In this document: positions 61,443 to 64,000 of the stretch, piece by piece
How positions within the stretch are numbered: position 1 is the first letter of the stretch
Layout: each line of letters begins with the position of its first letter
Assembly: GCF_031760065.1 (NCBI RefSeq)
Contig: NZ_CP134500.1
Span: 5,270,001 to 5,334,000, forward strand
Origin: Streptomyces durocortorensis
Lineage (GTDB): Bacteria; Actinomycetota; Actinomycetes; Streptomycetales; Streptomycetaceae
Length of the DNA: 64,000 nucleotides
Direction of reading: 5' to 3'
Made by a program: the position numbers and the translations under genes
Notes under the pieces: model-generated
Seen by the model: the letters and a program-made list of their open reading frames with translations, nothing else
Databases searched by the model: none
What the model was told of the DNA's origin: nothing

Positions 61443-62825
61443 ATGAGGAGGCACCGAAGCGAGGCTCTACCAATGGTTTCGCGGGGAACGCAGTCCGCAT
61501 GGAATAGAGTAGCTCGGCCGTCTGAGACGAGCCGTGGCGGGCTGAGGGCGCGGGTCGTCAGCGAACTCGCCGATGAGCTCGCAGCCGTACTGGCGGAGGC
61601 GGGCCGCCCGGTCGGCGAAAGCCGGACGCGCAGAATAGGCGCGGTTGGCGGTGCAGAAAGGGCAAGCACAGCTGAAGTCAGTTGGTACGACTTCGCGCTG
61701 GAGTATCTGGACATGCGCTGGCCGCTGGTCGCGGCGAAGACCCGGGGCGAGACGAACGAGGCACTGTGTGCGATCACCCAGGCGATGCTGCGGGACGTAC
61801 GAGGCCGGCCCGGCGATCAGCTGTTGCGGCGGGCGATGAGGGGCTGGGCCTTCGTCGTTCCTCGGCCCGAGCCCGCTGCCGTGCCGGCTGACGTCCGCCA
61901 GGCTCTCCAGTGGGTGGCAGGAGCTTCCCGCCCGCTGGCTGACCTGCTGGATCCGGCCGTAATGCGCGCTGTCCTCGCCGCCCTCCGCTTGAAGCAGGAT
62001 GGCGCGGTCGCAGCCGCTGAGACACAGCGGCGCAAGCACAAGGTCTTGGTCCACGCGGTGCACTACGCCGTAGAGCAGCGCAAGCTGGAAGCAGATCCAC
62101 TTGCGCCGATTCAATGGCGTGTAGCGGAGACTGTCGATCAAGTTGACCCGCGGGTTGTCGCCAACCCTGCCCAGGCCCGTGCCCTGCTGAGCGCGGTTTC
62201 CTACATCGGGTGCTTCAACCGCGCACGTGGGCGGCGGCTAGTCGGACTGTTCGCAGGCATGTACTACGCAGGGCTGCGCCCGGCCGAGGCCGTTGCAGTG
62301 TGCCGTCAGGACTGCCTTCTTCCCGGTCACGGCTGGGGCGAGGTCACCTTGCACCGAACCCTCCCGCAAGCGGGCGCCCGGTGGACCGATACCGGCCGGG
62401 TCCACGACGAGCGAGGCTTGAAGAACCGCCCGGGCGGCGACACCCGGCCGGTCCCGCTGCCACCTGAGCTCGTCCGCTTGTGGCGGGAGAGCATCGACAC
62501 GTTCGGCATCGCGGACGACGGGCGCCTGTTCTTCAACGAACGTGGTGGCATCGTCGCGGCCGGCACCTACAGCCGTGTTTGGCGCCCTGCGCGCCTCCTC
62601 GCCCTACCACCCGACCTGGTGCAGAGCCCTCTTGCGGCCCGGCCCTACGACTTGCGCCACTCCGCGTTGTCGACCTGGCTGAACGCGGGCGTTGACCCCA
62701 CTGAGGTCGCCCAACGTGCGGGCAACAGCGTTGAAGTGCTGATGAACAGGTACGCCAAGTGCCTGTACGGCCGGACTGCGATTTCGAACCAGCGCATCGA
62801 AAACCTTTTGAACGAATATGCGTAG
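61443..62825 (+). CDS. Tyrosine recombinase (site-specific integrase)
   Basis: A 460-residue integrase. Catalytic-domain features: Arg-I in AGMYYAGLRPAEAVAVCRQD, RPYDLRHSALSTWLNAGVDPTEVAQRAGNSVEVLMNRYAKCLYG containing the R-x-x-H/R block and the nucleophilic Tyr. The text fits actinobacterial ICE/plasmid integrases. An SAM-like N-terminal DNA-binding region (WYDFALEYLDMRWPLVAAKTRGETNEAL) is present. ATG 61443 (GGTGG upstream) is the best start; the longer frame to 61272 lacks support. It lies nearly 28 kb from the tRNA scar, so it may serve this island or a second element nested in it. No att copy is seen just after its stop. Confidence 0.85.
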   Translation: MRRHRSEALPMVSRGTQSAWNRVARPSETSRGGLRARVVSELADELAAVLAEAGRPVGESRTRRIGAVGGAERASTAEVSWYDFALEYLDMRWPLVAAKTRGETNEALCAITQAMLRDVRGRPGDQLLRRAMRGWAFVVPRPEPAAVPADVRQALQWVAGASRPLADLLDPAVMRAVLAALRLKQDGAVAAAETQRRKHKVLVHAVHYAVEQRKLEADPLAPIQWRVAETVDQVDPRVVANPAQARALLSAVSYIGCFNRARGRRLVGLFAGMYYAGLRPAEAVAVCRQDCLLPGHGWGEVTLHRTLPQAGARWTDTGRVHDERGLKNRPGGDTRPVPLPPELVRLWRESIDTFGIADDGRLFFNERGGIVAAGTYSRVWRPARLLALPPDLVQSPLAARPYDLRHSALSTWLNAGVDPTEVAQRAGNSVEVLMNRYAKCLYGRTAISNQRIENLLNEYA

Positions 62826-62918
62826 TTGTGTAGCAGGTCCGCTCGCTGGATTTGCCGACTGTAAAGATCTGTCACGCTCCGCAGTCGCTGCTCCGTGCAC
62901 GCAAACTATCGTCGTCGC

Positions 62919-64000
62919 ATGACCACGTCGAAACCCGGAACGCTGATCATCGCGCTGGGGAACAGAGTCGAAGCCGGAACGCCGCTCGGCCCCCTGGAAG
63001 GCACCCCGCTCTCGGGCTTCTCCCCATCCTCAGGTAACGGCCGCCTTCATGCGGTCGCGGACTGCTCCCGCCTGGCAAAGGCACCAACGGTCCACCCAGT
63101 GCGCTTCGCCCTGACCTCCGACTCACTCGCAAGGCTCTGCTCGAATGGGCGCTGCCGCTGGGAGGTGCCCGGGGACGGTCACTGGCCCGCTTTCCTCGAT
63201 GCCCTGGATGCTCTGTCGCGACTCAGGATCGACGAAGAGGAGGTGGAGCCGACCCTGGAGGAGACCGAGATCGCCGAAGCGGTGCATGTCCTGTCCCTGG
63301 GTGAGTACCCCCAGGAGGAAGAATGCGGCGACGCCTGGAGGCGTTACGAGGAAGCCTGGCGTTGCCGCGACGAATGGCTGGCCCGCTGGCAGGACGCACA
63401 GGACCGGCTGGCTACGGCAGCAGCGAGCTTGGACGCATGCCCTTGGCTACGCCAGTGGGCAGCGGCGCACGTGGACGTACGCGCCGCCGCCGCGGAAAAA
63501 CTACGGCTGACGGCGACTCGCTTCTACGTCCCGAAGGCGCTGGCCGATGCCGCAGCCGTCGACGGCCTACCTGCACCCGCTCTTCCCCCCGACGGAGGTT
63601 TTGGGATCTTCGGCGATCAAGCTTCATCTGTAATGAGCGCGGTGTGGAGGGCATGGTGCGCCAGTGCAACAACGGACGCCAGACCACTCTCCGCGGCAGC
63701 CCTATCGGCCGAAGAGGTGTTGTACGAGGCGCTGGGACGTCGTCGGAACGGGGTCGACGAGGCCAAGCAGTCGCTGCAGCGGCTGACAGATACGTGGGCC
63801 GCAGCAGCTCGCCTGGCAGCGGCCGAGCAAACGGCAGGGCGACCGTGGTGCCTGATCGGCGTGCGGGTTCCTCCACGGCCCCTGGCCCGGCGCGACGGAA
63901 GCGGCTATCAGGCACTGACCTCGTGGCAACTGGCGGTCATTGCGGTCTACCAAGTCACCGCGGACTGGCACAGAGCTGTCGTGGCCCTCTGGGTGCCACA
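62919..64000 (+). CDS. Unknown protein, runs off the window (partial)
   Basis: An open frame of 360 codons from ATG 62919 with no stop before the window ends. It begins MTTSKPGTLIIALGNRVEAG and contains a Glu-rich helical region (EEEVEPTLEETEIAEAVHVL), many Trp residues (WRRYEEAWRCRDEWLARWQD) and Ala-rich helices. Codon bias is weaker than in the chromosomal part, as in the integrase. No family is recognised. It follows the integrase by 93 nt in the same direction and belongs to the same mobile unit. Confidence 0.65.
   Translation, partial: MTTSKPGTLIIALGNRVEAGTPLGPLEGTPLSGFSPSSGNGRLHAVADCSRLAKAPTVHPVRFALTSDSLARLCSNGRCRWEVPGDGHWPAFLDALDALSRLRIDEEEVEPTLEETEIAEAVHVLSLGEYPQEEECGDAWRRYEEAWRCRDEWLARWQDAQDRLATAAASLDACPWLRQWAAAHVDVRAAAAEKLRLTATRFYVPKALADAAAVDGLPAPALPPDGGFGIFGDQASSVMSAVWRAWCASATTDARPLSAAALSAEEVLYEALGRRRNGVDEAKQSLQRLTDTWAAAARLAAAEQTAGRPWCLIGVRVPPRPLARRDGSGYQALTSWQLAVIAVYQVTADWHRAVVALWVP

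Noticed and set aside
1..64000. CRISPR array
   Set aside because: No series of regularly spaced identical repeats was seen. The tandem repeats found are coding or have no spacers.

Overview
The window is high-GC actinobacterial DNA, almost certainly Streptomyces or a close relative. GC-rich third codon positions, frequent GTG starts, ATGA/GTGA stop-start overlaps, an XRE/DUF397/ATPase regulatory trio, Ku plus a stand-alone LigD-type polymerase, and several Ser/Thr kinases all fit that group.

Left part (1-33.4 kb), chromosomal and mostly housekeeping or lineage-typical. It holds the end of a flavin monooxygenase; a coiled-coil NlpC/P60 wall hydrolase; a kinase-like protein with a beta-propeller that lacks the kinase catalytic residues; two diiron proteins with a TetR regulator; an ADP-ribosylglycohydrolase; an amidase and DUF3291 pair; a SEDS/PBP pair (RodA/FtsW-like plus class B PBP) for wall synthesis; a lipoprotein/histidine kinase pair with no response regulator nearby; a HEAT-repeat protein; a two-protein NHEJ module (LigD polymerase and Ku, divergent); a PASTA-less membrane Ser/Thr kinase; and glyA behind a recognisable ZTP riboswitch. 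After glyA lies a decayed zinc alcohol dehydrogenase (N-terminus missing, one +1 frameshift), then a trypco2 gene overlapping a trypsin/STAND-NTPase/TPR gene, a probable defence or conflict module.

Boundary (33.4-33.9 kb). A minus-strand 3' fragment of tRNA-Arg(CCG), anticodon stem through discriminator base, is still followed by a U-tract terminator, but its 5' half is absent. This is what integration into a tRNA gene leaves at the far end of an element, so I read it as the left edge of a genomic island.

Right part (33.9-64 kb), the island. It holds (i) a GmrSD-like nuclease (DUF262+DUF1524) with an embedded alkyltransferase-like domain, (ii) a soluble Ser/Thr kinase, a DrmD-like SNF2 helicase and a very large Eco57I/DrmMI-like adenine methyltransferase in tight array, (iii) a divergent XRE/DUF397 and HATPase regulatory unit, (iv) a DUF262 / AAA-ATPase / unknown operon, and (v) a 2273-residue helicase-DUF1998-nuclease giant overlapping a RelE-like/UvrD helicase fusion. 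A tyrosine recombinase and a partial unknown gene follow, and the island runs off the window. My best reading is a DISARM-related composite defence locus with an unusual gene set. The methyltransferase looks mosaic: its C-terminal, target-recognition-like third has visibly less GC-biased codons than the rest.

All functions are read from motifs and family knowledge. No database search or computation was run.
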